DNA from: Pseudomonas sp. PSE14
GTDB taxonomy: Bacteria; Pseudomonadota; Gammaproteobacteria; Pseudomonadales; Pseudomonadaceae
Assembly (NCBI RefSeq): GCF_029203285.1
Contig: NZ_CP115669.1
Span: 1,674,001-1,738,000 of the forward strand
Direction of reading: 5' to 3'
Length of the DNA stretch: 64,000 nucleotides
Made by a program: the position numbers and the translations under genes. This document shows, piece after piece, positions 44,545-52,543 of this stretch. The notes under the pieces are model-generated. The model ran no database searches and was not told the origin of the DNA. It saw only the letters and a list, made by a program, of their open reading frames with translations. The stretch's first letter is position 1; the number at the start of each line of letters is the position of its first letter.

Positions 44545-45222
44545 TCAGGGCGCGTAGAAATACCCGCGGCCACGCAGGGCGAGGATGCGCGGACGGCCGT
44601 CGGGGTGGCCGCCGAGCTTCTTGCGCAGGTTGCTGACGTGCATGTCCAGGCTGCGGTCGTACAGGGTCAGCTTGCGGCCCAGCGCGAGCTGCGCCAGGGC
44701 CTGCTTGTCCAGCGGTTCGCCCGGCTGGCGCAGCAGGGCTTCGAGGATGCGGCTCTCGGAGAGGGTGAGGCTGATTTCCTGCTCGCCGATGCTCGCCACA
44801 CCGCGCGTTAGGTTCAGCGCCAGGTCGCCCAGCTCCAGCTGTGCGCTGGGCTGCGCCGGGTGGCTGCGGCGCAGCACGGCGCGCAGGCGGGCGGTGAGTT
44901 CACGGGGGTCGCAGGGTTTGGCCAGGTAGTCGTCGGCGCCCAGTTCCAGGCCGAGGATGCGGTCCAGCGGTTCGCCGCGGGCGGAGAGCATCAGTACCGG
45001 CAGGTCCGGATGTTCGCCGCGAAGCTGCTTGAGCAGCTCCAGCCCGCTGCCGTCGGGCAGCATCACGTCGAGTACCACCGCGTCCGGGGCGCGGCTGGCC
45101 AGCGCGGCGCGGGCCTGCGCACCGTCATGGGCGGCGCGGATGCTGAAGCCTTCCTGGACCAGCCAGGTGCCGAGCAGCTCGCAGAGCTCGCGGTCGTCGT
45201 CGATCAGCAGCAGTTCACTCAT
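44545..45222 (-). CDS. cpxR: Response regulator, OmpR family, CpxR-like
   Basis: A 225-residue regulator. The receiver domain has the acidic pocket DDD at residues 8-10, the phospho-Asp52 in VVLDVMLPDGSG, and a Lys in YLAKPCDPREL. The winged-helix DNA-binding domain (about residues 128-224) includes LTLSESRILEALLRQPGEPL, YDRSLDMHVSNLRKKLGGHP and ILALRGRGYFYAP. It is the likely partner of the kinase at 42493-43827 and probably binds the GTAAA repeat at 44454-44469. Confidence 0.92.
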   Translation of the reverse strand: MSELLLIDDDRELCELLGTWLVQEGFSIRAAHDGAQARAALASRAPDAVVLDVMLPDGSGLELLKQLRGEHPDLPVLMLSARGEPLDRILGLELGADDYLAKPCDPRELTARLRAVLRRSHPAQPSAQLELGDLALNLTRGVASIGEQEISLTLSESRILEALLRQPGEPLDKQALAQLALGRKLTLYDRSLDMHVSNLRKKLGGHPDGRPRILALRGRGYFYAP

Positions 45223-45235
45223 GAAGTCGGTTCTT

Positions 45236-45664
45236 TCAGTTGATCCATTCGCGGCGATGCCGGCGGCGGCTGCCACGGCTCAGCGCACCGAGGAGGAAAG
45301 CCAGCAGGGCGGTGGCGCCACCGCTGACGTACCAGGTCTGCTGCTCGGTCAGCAGGCGCGGCGGCTGTTGCGACTGGGCTTCGCGCAGTTGCAGTTTCAG
45401 GCGCTGGTTCTCCTGACGCAGACGGCCGATGACGGCTTCGTCCTGGCTGTTGTCCTGGTCCGCGGATTGCGCGGCCAGTTGGGCGGCCAGCGCCTGGCGT
45501 TGCTGCTCGCTCTCGGCCAGGCGGCGTTCGAGGTCGCCGTGGGCACCGGTGCTCGATGCATCGATGACTTCGACAGCGGCGGCCGGTGGCTGTTCCGGAG
45601 CGGGTTCTTCGGCCTGGGCGGCCAGGGGCAGGGCGAGACAGACGAGCAGGGGCAGACGGTGCAT
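45236..45664 (-). CDS. Membrane-anchored coiled-coil protein, unknown function
   Basis: A 142-residue protein: a signal peptide (MHRLPLLVCLALPLAAQA), a low-complexity Pro/Glu stretch, and a coiled coil at about residues 43-98 (GDLERRLAESEQQRQALAAQ, IGRLRQENQRLKLQLREAQ). One membrane helix follows near 110-128 (YVSGGATALLAFLLGALSRG), then a basic tail RRRHRREW. The end resembles the C-terminus of YgiM/TIGR04211 proteins, but their SH3 domain is missing. It lies 13 bp upstream of cpxR in the same direction, so it may be the first gene of the cpx operon. Confidence 0.8.
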   Translation of the reverse strand: MHRLPLLVCLALPLAAQAEEPAPEQPPAAAVEVIDASSTGAHGDLERRLAESEQQRQALAAQLAAQSADQDNSQDEAVIGRLRQENQRLKLQLREAQSQQPPRLLTEQQTWYVSGGATALLAFLLGALSRGSRRRHRREWIN

Positions 45665-45771
45665 CGGGACTCCTTGTTCGATGATGTACCGCCGTTCACG
45701 GCCATCCCGGCGGTGTCCGGCTGCTATCCCCCGCGAACGTCCCTGCCGCGGGGCTGCAACGGGGCGAGCGG

Positions 45772-46071
45772 TTACGGCAGGACTTTCTTGAACGGCTTGA
45801 CCACGACTTCGGCGTAGACGCCGGCGGCGCGGTAGGGGTCGGCATCGGCCCAGGCCTGTGCTGCCGCCAGGGACTCGAACTCGGCGACGATCAGGCTGCC
45901 GGTGAAGCCCGCGGCGCCCGGGTCGTTGCTGTCGATCGCCGGGTGCGGACCGGCCAGCACCAGGCGGCCTTCCTCCTTCAGTTGCTCCAGGCGGGCGATG
46001 TGCGCGGGGCGAGTGGCCAGGCGACGTTCTTGGGAAGCGGTGATATCACGGGCAATGATCGCGTAGAGCAT
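45772..46071 (-). CDS. YciI family protein
   Basis: A 99-residue protein of the YCII (dimeric alpha-beta barrel) family. [39 protein letters not shown] with the conserved His, and [22 protein letters not shown] with the conserved Asp-Pro are present. The catalytic role of the family is unsettled. It starts 1 bp after the yciB stop on the minus strand, and the same yciB-yciI pairing occurs in many gammaproteobacteria. Confidence 0.92.
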   Translation of the reverse strand: MLYAIIARDITASQERRLATRPAHIARLEQLKEEGRLVLAGPHPAIDSNDPGAAGFTGSLIVAEFESLAAAQAWADADPYRAAGVYAEVVVKPFKKVLP

Positions 46072-46072
46072 G

Positions 46073-46666
46073 TCAGTCCTTGGGTTTTTCGCCGGTAGGT
46101 TCATCGTGCATGTGGCGGGCCAGGAACACGCCCTGGCCGATCAGGAACAGCAGGGTCATGCCCAGGCTGCCGAACACCTTGAAGTCCACCCAGATGCTCT
46201 GGAAGGTGAAGGCGACGAACAGCTGGACACAGCCGCAGATCAGGAAGAACAGCACCCAGGCGATGTTCAGTTTCGCCCAGAGGGAATCGGTGAGGTGCAC
46301 CGCGTGGCCCATGATCCGCTGGATCAGCGGCTGGTTGCCGACGAAGTGGCTGCCGGCGAAGGCCAGGGCGAACAGCCAGTTCACCACCGGTGCCTTCCAC
46401 TTGAGGAAGGTTTCGCTGTGGAAGGCCAGGGTCATGCCGCCGAACAGCAGACAGGCGGCGAGGGTCACCCACTGTCCCTTGTCCAGCTTGCGCTGCTTGA
46501 TCAGCAGGGCGCCGTAGACCACCACGGAGGTGGCGATCAGCACGGCGGTGGCGCTGTAGATGCCGCCGACCGAGAAGCTCTGGCCAGCGAGTTCGACGTT
46601 GCGCGGGTCGAGCTTGTAGACGATGAAGAACAGGATGAGGGGGATGAAATCGATGAATTGCTTCAT
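46073..46666 (-). CDS. yciB: Inner-membrane-spanning protein YciB / septation protein A
   Basis: A 197-residue protein with about five membrane helices. It begins [19 protein letters not shown], the typical YciB start, and ends with a short charged tail [13 protein letters not shown]. Mid-protein [20 protein letters not shown] and [20 protein letters not shown] are family segments. The protein takes part in cell envelope and division integrity. The start at 46666 gives the family length; an in-frame start 39 bp upstream is less likely. Confidence 0.93.
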   Translation of the reverse strand: MKQFIDFIPLILFFIVYKLDPRNVELAGQSFSVGGIYSATAVLIATSVVVYGALLIKQRKLDKGQWVTLAACLLFGGMTLAFHSETFLKWKAPVVNWLFALAFAGSHFVGNQPLIQRIMGHAVHLTDSLWAKLNIAWVLFFLICGCVQLFVAFTFQSIWVDFKVFGSLGMTLLFLIGQGVFLARHMHDEPTGEKPKD

Positions 46667-46836
46667 TACGGCAGCCAGAGCCTGGTAGAGCCGGCATAAT
46701 ACCAACCTGCCGGTGAACTGAAAGCCTCATCCGCCCAACGCTGCGCCCGGTCATGGTTTCAACCCGTTACCGTGAGAGCGGGCGCACATAAGCGTCTATA
46801 CAGAAATAAGCCGTCCCCAGCCTACGGAAGCCCTGC

Positions 46837-47712
46837 ATGCGAGTTGACCTGCACTGCCACAGCACCGCGTCCGACGGACTCCTCAGCCCGACGGCCCTGG
46901 TCGAGCGCGCCCACGGGCGCGGCGTGCGCGTGCTGGCGCTGACCGACCACGACACCCTCGACGGCCTGCCGGAGGCCCGCGATGCCGCGCGTCGGTTGGG
47001 CATGGAACTGGTCGACGGGGTCGAGCTGTCCTGCACCTGGGGGGGAGCGACCATCCACGTGCTGGGCTATGGCTTCGATCCGCGCGCCGAATCGCTGGTC
47101 AAGGCGCTGGACGACCTGCACCGCGCCCGCTGGACCCGTGCCGAGGAGATCGGCCGGCGCCTGGAGGCCAAGGGCATGCCCGGCGCCTTCGAGGGCGCGC
47201 AGGCTGTACAACGCGAGCTGGGCGACAGCGAGAATGCCCCGGCGCGCCCGCACTTCGCCGAGTTCCTGCTGCGCCAGGGCTACGTCAAGGACCGCGCCGA
47301 AGCCTTCCGCAAGTGGCTGGGCGCCGGCAAGCTGGGCGACGTCAAGCAGCACTGGCCGGCCCTTGCCGATGCGGTCGGCACCCTGCGCGCGGCCGGCGCC
47401 TGGATCAGCCTGGCGCATCCCTACCAATACGATTTCACGCGCACCAAGCGGCGCAAGCTGGTCGCCGACTTCATCGCCGCCGGTGGCCATGCCATCGAGG
47501 TGGTCAACGGCCCGCAGCCGGCGGAGCAGGTCGGCGTGCTCAGCATCCTCGCCCGCGAGTTCGGCCTGATGGTCACCGCTGGCAGCGATTTCCACGGCCC
47601 CAGCGACTGGTCCGAACTGGGCCTGTACCGCGCGGTGCCGGATGATCTGCCGCCGCTGTGGCCGCGTTTCGCCCATGCGGACACCGCCCCAGGGAACAAG
47701 GAGACTCAATGA
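46837..47712 (+). CDS. rnm: PHP-domain phosphoesterase (RNase AM / 3',5'-nucleoside bisphosphate phosphatase)
   Basis: A 291-residue metal-dependent phosphoesterase of the PHP family (YciV type). The N-terminal metal motif is MRVDLHCHSTASDG with His6 and His8, followed by LALTDHDTLDGL, ISLAHPYQYDF and the terminal TAGSDFHGPSDWSELG. In E. coli the orthologue matures the 5' end of 5S rRNA and trims RNA 5'-to-3', and relatives dephosphorylate 3',5'-nucleoside bisphosphates. Its stop overlaps the next start (ATGA), coupling it to the YciO-like gene. It is divergent from yciB. Confidence 0.9.
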   Translation: MRVDLHCHSTASDGLLSPTALVERAHGRGVRVLALTDHDTLDGLPEARDAARRLGMELVDGVELSCTWGGATIHVLGYGFDPRAESLVKALDDLHRARWTRAEEIGRRLEAKGMPGAFEGAQAVQRELGDSENAPARPHFAEFLLRQGYVKDRAEAFRKWLGAGKLGDVKQHWPALADAVGTLRAAGAWISLAHPYQYDFTRTKRRKLVADFIAAGGHAIEVVNGPQPAEQVGVLSILAREFGLMVTAGSDFHGPSDWSELGLYRAVPDDLPPLWPRFAHADTAPGNKETQ

Positions 47713-48338
47713 GCCAGTTCTTTCAGGTCCACCCGGAAAACCCCCAGTCGCGCCTGATCAAGCAGGCGGTGGAGATCGTCCGGCAGGGTGGCGTGATCGC
47801 CTATCCCACCGACTCCTCCTACGCGCTGGGCTGCCGGATCGGTGAAAAGTCGGCGGTGGAGCGCATCCGCCACATTCGCCGGCTGGACGATAAGCACAAC
47901 TTCACCCTGGTCTGCCGTGACCTCTCCGAACTGGGGCTCTATGCCAAGGTCGATACCGGCCTGTTCCGTCTGCTCAAGGCGCACACCCCCGGCCCCTATA
48001 CCTTCATCCTCAACGCCACCCGCGAAGTGCCGCGCATGTTGCTGCACCCCAAGCGCCGCACCATCGGCCTGCGCGTGCCGAGCTGCCCCATCGCCCTGGC
48101 GCTGCTGGAGGAGCTGGGCGAGCCGCTGATGAGCGTCAGCCTGATCCTGCCGGGGCAGACCGAGCCGCTCAACGACCCGTACGAGATGCGCGACCTGCTG
48201 GAGCATCAGGTTGACCTGATCATCGATGGCGGCTACGGCGGCGGCGAGGCGTCCACGGTGATCGCGCTGACCGACGAGGACCCGGTGGTGGTGCGCGTCG
48301 GCTGCGGCGATCCGGAACCCTTCATGGTCAGCGCCTGA
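47709..48338 (+). CDS. YciO/YrdC/Sua5-family protein
   Basis: A 209-residue protein with the YrdC-like fold used for ATP-dependent threonylcarbamoyl-adenylate formation. IVRQGGVIAYPTDSSYALGC near residue 25, the basic RRLDDKHNFTLVCRDL near 60 and TPGPYTFILNATREVPRMLL near 95 are typical. The RTIGLRVPSCPIALALLEE stretch and the SVSLILPGQ variant place it closer to YciO than to TsaC. YciO has weak or uncertain activity, so it may not be the main tRNA t6A enzyme. Translationally coupled to the PHP gene. Confidence 0.9.
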   Translation: MSQFFQVHPENPQSRLIKQAVEIVRQGGVIAYPTDSSYALGCRIGEKSAVERIRHIRRLDDKHNFTLVCRDLSELGLYAKVDTGLFRLLKAHTPGPYTFILNATREVPRMLLHPKRRTIGLRVPSCPIALALLEELGEPLMSVSLILPGQTEPLNDPYEMRDLLEHQVDLIIDGGYGGGEASTVIALTDEDPVVVRVGCGDPEPFMVSA

Positions 48339-48454
48339 GCATCGGTTCCTGAACTTGAGCCTGTCCTGACGCAGCAGACCCGACGCGCAGCAGTCCGGGA
48401 ACTGGCTCGGCACCTATACTGCGCACTTCGTTCCTGACTCCGCGAGGTTGATCC

Positions 48455-49669
48455 TTGGCCAGCGTCGAATCCCAGCGCCGCGTGTTGTCCGGCATGCGCC
48501 CCACCGGGCGCCTGCACCTGGGGCATTACCACGGCGTGCTGCAGAACTGGGTGAAACTGCAGCACGAATATGAGTGTTTCTTCTCCATCGTCGACTGGCA
48601 TGCCCTGACCACCGAGTACGACGAAACCGAAGGTATCCGCCAACACGTGCGCGACATGGCCATCGACTGGCTGGCGGTGGGCGTCAGCCCCAGCGCGGCG
48701 ACGATGTTCATCCAGTCCCAGGTGCCCGAGCACGCCGAGTTGCACCTGCTGCTGTCGATGATCTGCCCGCTGTCCTGGCTGGAACGGGTGCCGACCTACA
48801 AGGAATTGCAGGAAAAGCTCAGCCACAAGGACCTCTCCACCTACGGCTTCCTCGGCTATCCGCTGCTGCAGGCGGCGGACATCCTGATCTACCGCGCCGG
48901 CTGGGTGCCGGTGGGTTCCGATCAGTTCGCCCACGTCGAGTTCAGCCGCGAGATCGCCCGCCGCTTCAATCATCTGTATGGCGGCGAGGAGGATTTCGAG
49001 GAACGGGTGCAGACCGCCATCGGCCGCCTGGGCAAGAAGACCGGCAAGCTCTACTCCAGCCTGCGCCGTACCTGGCAGGAGCAGGGCGACGCCGAGGCGC
49101 TGGAAACCGCGCAGGCCCTGCTCAAGGAGCAGCAGAGCCTGACCCTGGGCGACCGCGAACGGCTGTTGGGCTACCTCGAAGGCAGCAGCCGGCTGCTGTT
49201 GCCCGAACCCCAGACTCTGGTCAGCCAGGCGCCGAAGATGCCGGGGCTGGATGGCCACAAGATGTCCAAGTCCCACGGCAACACTATCGCCCTGCGCGAC
49301 AGCCCGGCGGAGGTGGAGGAAAAGATCGCGCGGATGCCCACCGACCCTGCGCGGGTGCACCGTAACGATCCCGGCAATCCGGACCTTTGCCCGGTGTGGC
49401 AGTGGCACCTGATCTACTCCGACGACGGTTGCCGGCAGTGGGTGCAGGAGGGCTGCCGCAGCGCCGGCATCGGCTGCCTGGACTGCAAGCGGCCGCTGAT
49501 CGAGGCGATCCAGCAGGAGCTGGCGCCGATCCAGGAACGCGCGCTGGACTACGAGGACAACCCGGAACTGGTGCGCAGCATCCTCGCCGAGGGCGCCGAG
49601 CACGCCCGCGAGACCGCCCGTGAAACGCTGGTGGAGGTTCGGCATGCCATGGGGCTGTCCTACCGCTGA
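48455..49669 (+). CDS. trpS: Tryptophan--tRNA ligase
   Basis: A 404-residue class I aminoacyl-tRNA synthetase that charges tRNA-Trp. The Rossmann HIGH-type motif is GRLHLGHYHGVLQNWV near residue 18, and the KMSKS loop is GHKMSKSHGNTI near 268. GYPLLQAADILIYRAGWVPVGSDQ is the central Trp-binding stretch. An insertion with ARVHRNDPGNPDLCPVWQWH and a CLDCK pair marks the longer TrpRS subgroup. The best start is a TTG at 48455 (residues MASVESQRRV) preceded by GAGG. It reads in the same direction as the YciO gene after a 116-bp gap. Confidence 0.93.
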   Translation: MASVESQRRVLSGMRPTGRLHLGHYHGVLQNWVKLQHEYECFFSIVDWHALTTEYDETEGIRQHVRDMAIDWLAVGVSPSAATMFIQSQVPEHAELHLLLSMICPLSWLERVPTYKELQEKLSHKDLSTYGFLGYPLLQAADILIYRAGWVPVGSDQFAHVEFSREIARRFNHLYGGEEDFEERVQTAIGRLGKKTGKLYSSLRRTWQEQGDAEALETAQALLKEQQSLTLGDRERLLGYLEGSSRLLLPEPQTLVSQAPKMPGLDGHKMSKSHGNTIALRDSPAEVEEKIARMPTDPARVHRNDPGNPDLCPVWQWHLIYSDDGCRQWVQEGCRSAGIGCLDCKRPLIEAIQQELAPIQERALDYEDNPELVRSILAEGAEHARETARETLVEVRHAMGLSYR

Positions 49670-49681
49670 TAAACGCTTTTC

Positions 49682-49750
49682 GTAGGAGCGAGCCTGCTCG
49701 CGAACAAGCTCCCGCTGCGGAGCCTGGTTCGCGAGCAAGCTCGCTCCTAC
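49682..49750. repeat. REP doublet
   Basis: An inward-facing pair, GTAGGAGCGAGCCTGCTCGC / GCGAGCAAGCTCGCTCCTAC, lies 13 bp after the trpS stop codon. Confidence 0.85.
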
Positions 49751-49873
49751 AGGAATGCCCACCGCCGCGCGACGTGATTTGACACCGCCCATCCCTTGAG
49801 CCATTTCCCCACCCATGAGGGGTAAAAGCAGGGATAATGCCGCCTGTATCCCCCAGAGCCTGACGAGTGGCCG

Positions 49874-50815
49874 ATGAGTGACCTGACCGAGCCGGACGAT
49901 CCTTCCAGCGCCACCGAATACCGGGCCCCGGTGCAGCTGGCGCTGGTCTACGGCGAGGCGCTGACCGAGCTGCCGCAGGACCTGTACATCCCGCCGGACG
50001 CCCTGGAAGTCTTCCTCGAAGCCTTCGAAGGCCCGCTCGACCTGCTGCTCTACCTGATCCGCAAGCAGAACATCAACATCCTCGACATCCCGGTGGCGGA
50101 AATCACCCGCCAGTACATGGGCTACGTCGAGTTGATGAAGTCGGTGCGCCTGGAGCTGGCCGCCGAGTACCTGGTGATGGCCGCCATGCTCGCCGAGATC
50201 AAGTCGCGCATGCTGCTGCCGCGCTCGGCAGAGGCCGAGGAGGAAGAGGAAGACCCGCGCGCCGAGCTGATCCGCCGCCTGCAGGAATACGAGCGCTTCA
50301 AGAAGGCCGCCGAGGACCTCGACACTCTGCCGCGCCTGGGCCGCGACATCATCCTGCCCGCCGTTGCTGCGCCGGACGCACGGGCGCGCAAGCTGCTGCC
50401 CGACGTCGACATGCAGGAGCTGATGCTGTGCATGGCCGAGGTGCTGCGCCGCGCCGATCTGTTCGAGAGCCACCAGGTCACTCGTGAGATGCTCTCCACC
50501 CGCGAGCGCATGAGCGAGATTTTGGAGCGCCTGAAGGGCGAGGGCTTCGTGCCCTTCATCAGCCTGTTCCGCGTCGAGGAGGGCAAGCTCGGCGTGGTGG
50601 TGACCTTCATGGCCGTGCTCGAACTGGTGAAGGAACAACTGGTGGAGCTGGTGCAGAACGCCGCCTTCGCGCCGATCCACGTGCGCGCCCGCACCGAGAC
50701 CACGGAAGGCGCCCCGTCCGCGGAAACCGTACAGGAGGAAGGCGAGGGGGCCTTCGAACCCGAGGAGGCAGTGCCTCCGGAGCCGACTTTCGATGACCTT
50801 GAAGATTCGCTCTGA
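49874..50815 (+). CDS. scpA: Segregation and condensation protein A
   Basis: A 313-residue kleisin that bridges the SMC heads of the chromosome-organising complex with ScpB. The N-terminal SMC-neck-binding region is YIPPDALEVFLEAFEGPLDL, continued by LLYLIRKQNINILDIPVAEI and ELAAEYLVMAAMLAEIKSRM. The C-terminal winged helix near residues 200-265 includes FVPFISLFRVEEGKLGVVVT and FMAVLELVKEQLVELVQ. The last 45 residues are acidic and probably disordered. It overlaps the GNAT gene by 23 bp and forms a unit with GNAT and scpB. Confidence 0.94.
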   Translation: MSDLTEPDDPSSATEYRAPVQLALVYGEALTELPQDLYIPPDALEVFLEAFEGPLDLLLYLIRKQNINILDIPVAEITRQYMGYVELMKSVRLELAAEYLVMAAMLAEIKSRMLLPRSAEAEEEEEDPRAELIRRLQEYERFKKAAEDLDTLPRLGRDIILPAVAAPDARARKLLPDVDMQELMLCMAEVLRRADLFESHQVTREMLSTRERMSEILERLKGEGFVPFISLFRVEEGKLGVVVTFMAVLELVKEQLVELVQNAAFAPIHVRARTETTEGAPSAETVQEEGEGAFEPEEAVPPEPTFDDLEDSL

Positions 50816-51305
50816 ACAACCTGGCGACCATGCCGCCATCGACGCCCTGTTGCGCGCGGCGTTCGCCGACCATCCGCACAGTCGGCAGACCGAGCACCTG
50901 CTGGTGCAGGCCCTGCGCGAGGAAGGCGCGCTCAGCCTGGCGCTGGTGGCCGAGGAGGCCGGCGAAGTGGTCGGCTACCTGGCCGCCTCGCCGGTGACCA
51001 TCGATGGCGCAGACATCGGCTGGCTGGGCCTGGGCCCGCTGGCGGTGCTGCCGGCGCGGCAGAAGGCCGGCATCGGCGCCGCGCTCGCCGAAGCCTGCCT
51101 GCGGCGCCTGCGCGCCGAAGGCATAGCCGGCTGTGTGCTGGTGGGCGATCCGGCTTACTATTCGCGCTTCGGCTTCGTCGCCGATGACACCCTGGTGTTC
51201 CCCGGTATCCCCGCCCCGTACTGCCAATGCCTGCGCCTGACTCCGCAGGCCCAGGCGGTGCGTGGCGAAGTGGCCTATCACCCGGCCTTCACCCGTTTCG
51301 GCTGA
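50793..51305 (+). CDS. GNAT-family N-acetyltransferase (YhbS-like)
   Basis: A 170-residue acetyl-CoA-dependent acyltransferase. LVAEEAGEVVGYLAASPVTI precedes the acetyl-CoA-binding stretch LGPLAVLPARQKAGIGAALAE (the Q/RxxGxG/A motif). GCVLVGDPAYYSRFGFVADD is characteristic of the YhbS subgroup. The substrate is unknown. It is wedged between scpA and scpB with overlap on the left and 16 bp on the right, which is not expected from its function. Confidence 0.9.
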   Translation: MTLKIRSEQPGDHAAIDALLRAAFADHPHSRQTEHLLVQALREEGALSLALVAEEAGEVVGYLAASPVTIDGADIGWLGLGPLAVLPARQKAGIGAALAEACLRRLRAEGIAGCVLVGDPAYYSRFGFVADDTLVFPGIPAPYCQCLRLTPQAQAVRGEVAYHPAFTRFG

Positions 51306-51321
51306 CCCACTGAGCGACTCG

Positions 51322-52353
51322 ATGAACCTGTCCGACCCCAAAGAACTGGCGACCCTGCTCGAAGGCATCCTCCTGGCGGCCGGCAAGCCGCTGTCGCTGG
51401 AGCGCCTCGGCGAGCTATTCGAGGAGGCCGAGCGGCCGGAGCCGCAGCAGTTCCGCGATGCGCTGGCGGTGCTGTCGCTGTCCTGCGCGGGCCGGGCCTT
51501 CGAACTGAAGGAGGTGGCCACCGGCTATCGCCTGCAGGTGCGCGAGAAGCTCGCCCCCTGGGTCGGCCGCCTGTGGGAGGAGCGCCCGCAGCGCTATTCC
51601 CGCGCCCTGCTGGAGACCCTGGCGCTGATCGCCTATCGCCAGCCGATCACCCGTGGCGAGATCGAGGAGATCCGCGGTGTCGCGGTGAACACCCAGATCG
51701 TCAAGACGCTGATGGAGCGCGAGTGGATCCGCATCGTCGGCTACCGCGAAGTGCCCGGCCGCCCGGCGATGCTCGCCACCACCCGGACTTTCCTCGACTA
51801 CTTCAACCTGAAGAGCCTGGAAGAGCTGCCGCCGTTGGCCGAGCTGAAGCTGATGGAGCCCGAGCCCCAGCCTATCCTCGAAGACATGGCGCCGACGGTC
51901 AGCCTACCGGGGCCCGAGGAGTACGACGAAGACTACATTCCGCCGTCCCTGCAGGCGCTGGCCGACCAGGCGTTGCGCGATGCCGGCGAGGAGCCGGAGC
52001 CCGCGCCGCCGGAGGAAAAGCCCGAGGAGACCAGCTTCCGCAGCCTGCTCGCCGAGCTGGACGAGATGGAGCAGGGCCTGAAGACCGATTTCGACGACCT
52101 CATCGACCTGCCGCCGGCGGAAGCCGAGGACAGCGGCGTGGACGCCGATTTCAGCGGTGTCTTCGGCTTGCCCGAGGTTCAACCGGAAGACCCGGCGCCG
52201 GAAGACACGGATGTGGAGCCTGCCGCGCCTGAGCCTGAACCTGCCGTCACGCCCCCGGCTGCCGCGGCTGAAGAAGAGTGGGACGAAGAGCGCGCCCTGC
52301 GCGAAGCCATGCGCGAAGAAATGGAGTTCAACGCCCGCAATCGCGACCATTAA
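51322..52353 (+). CDS. scpB: Segregation and condensation protein B, with long acidic C-terminal extension
   Basis: A 343-residue ScpB. Residues about 5-185 hold the two winged helices of the family (EGILLAAGKPLSLERLGELF and LLETLALIAYRQPITRGEIE, then EIRGVAVNTQIVKTLMEREW and GRPAMLATTRTFLDYFNLKS). The remaining 155 residues are rich in Glu, Pro and Asp, so they look disordered and strongly acidic; typical ScpB proteins are about 190-280 residues. The ATG at 51322 (MNLSDPKELA) follows the GNAT gene closely. It works with ScpA and SMC in chromosome segregation. Confidence 0.92.
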   Translation: MNLSDPKELATLLEGILLAAGKPLSLERLGELFEEAERPEPQQFRDALAVLSLSCAGRAFELKEVATGYRLQVREKLAPWVGRLWEERPQRYSRALLETLALIAYRQPITRGEIEEIRGVAVNTQIVKTLMEREWIRIVGYREVPGRPAMLATTRTFLDYFNLKSLEELPPLAELKLMEPEPQPILEDMAPTVSLPGPEEYDEDYIPPSLQALADQALRDAGEEPEPAPPEEKPEETSFRSLLAELDEMEQGLKTDFDDLIDLPPAEAEDSGVDADFSGVFGLPEVQPEDPAPEDTDVEPAAPEPEPAVTPPAAAAEEEWDEERALREAMREEMEFNARNRDH

Positions 52354-52543
52354 AGGCATTTCCCCGACGCTTTCCAGCCGTTCGGTGATTGACTTCCGTC
52401 TTCGGCGCGACGACCTTATGTGCCGCGTTCGAAAGGCGCTGGCGGCAACACCCGGGGGAGCCGCCGGAATCCCCGTCCCTTCGACGACCCTCGATAACAA
52501 TCCACAGTGGCCCGGCGCTTCGCGCAGGCTGCTGAGTACCCAT

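Noticed and set aside
46073..46754. Second frame over yciB
   Set aside because: The YciB protein is recognised in one frame; the other is an Arg/Pro-rich shadow.
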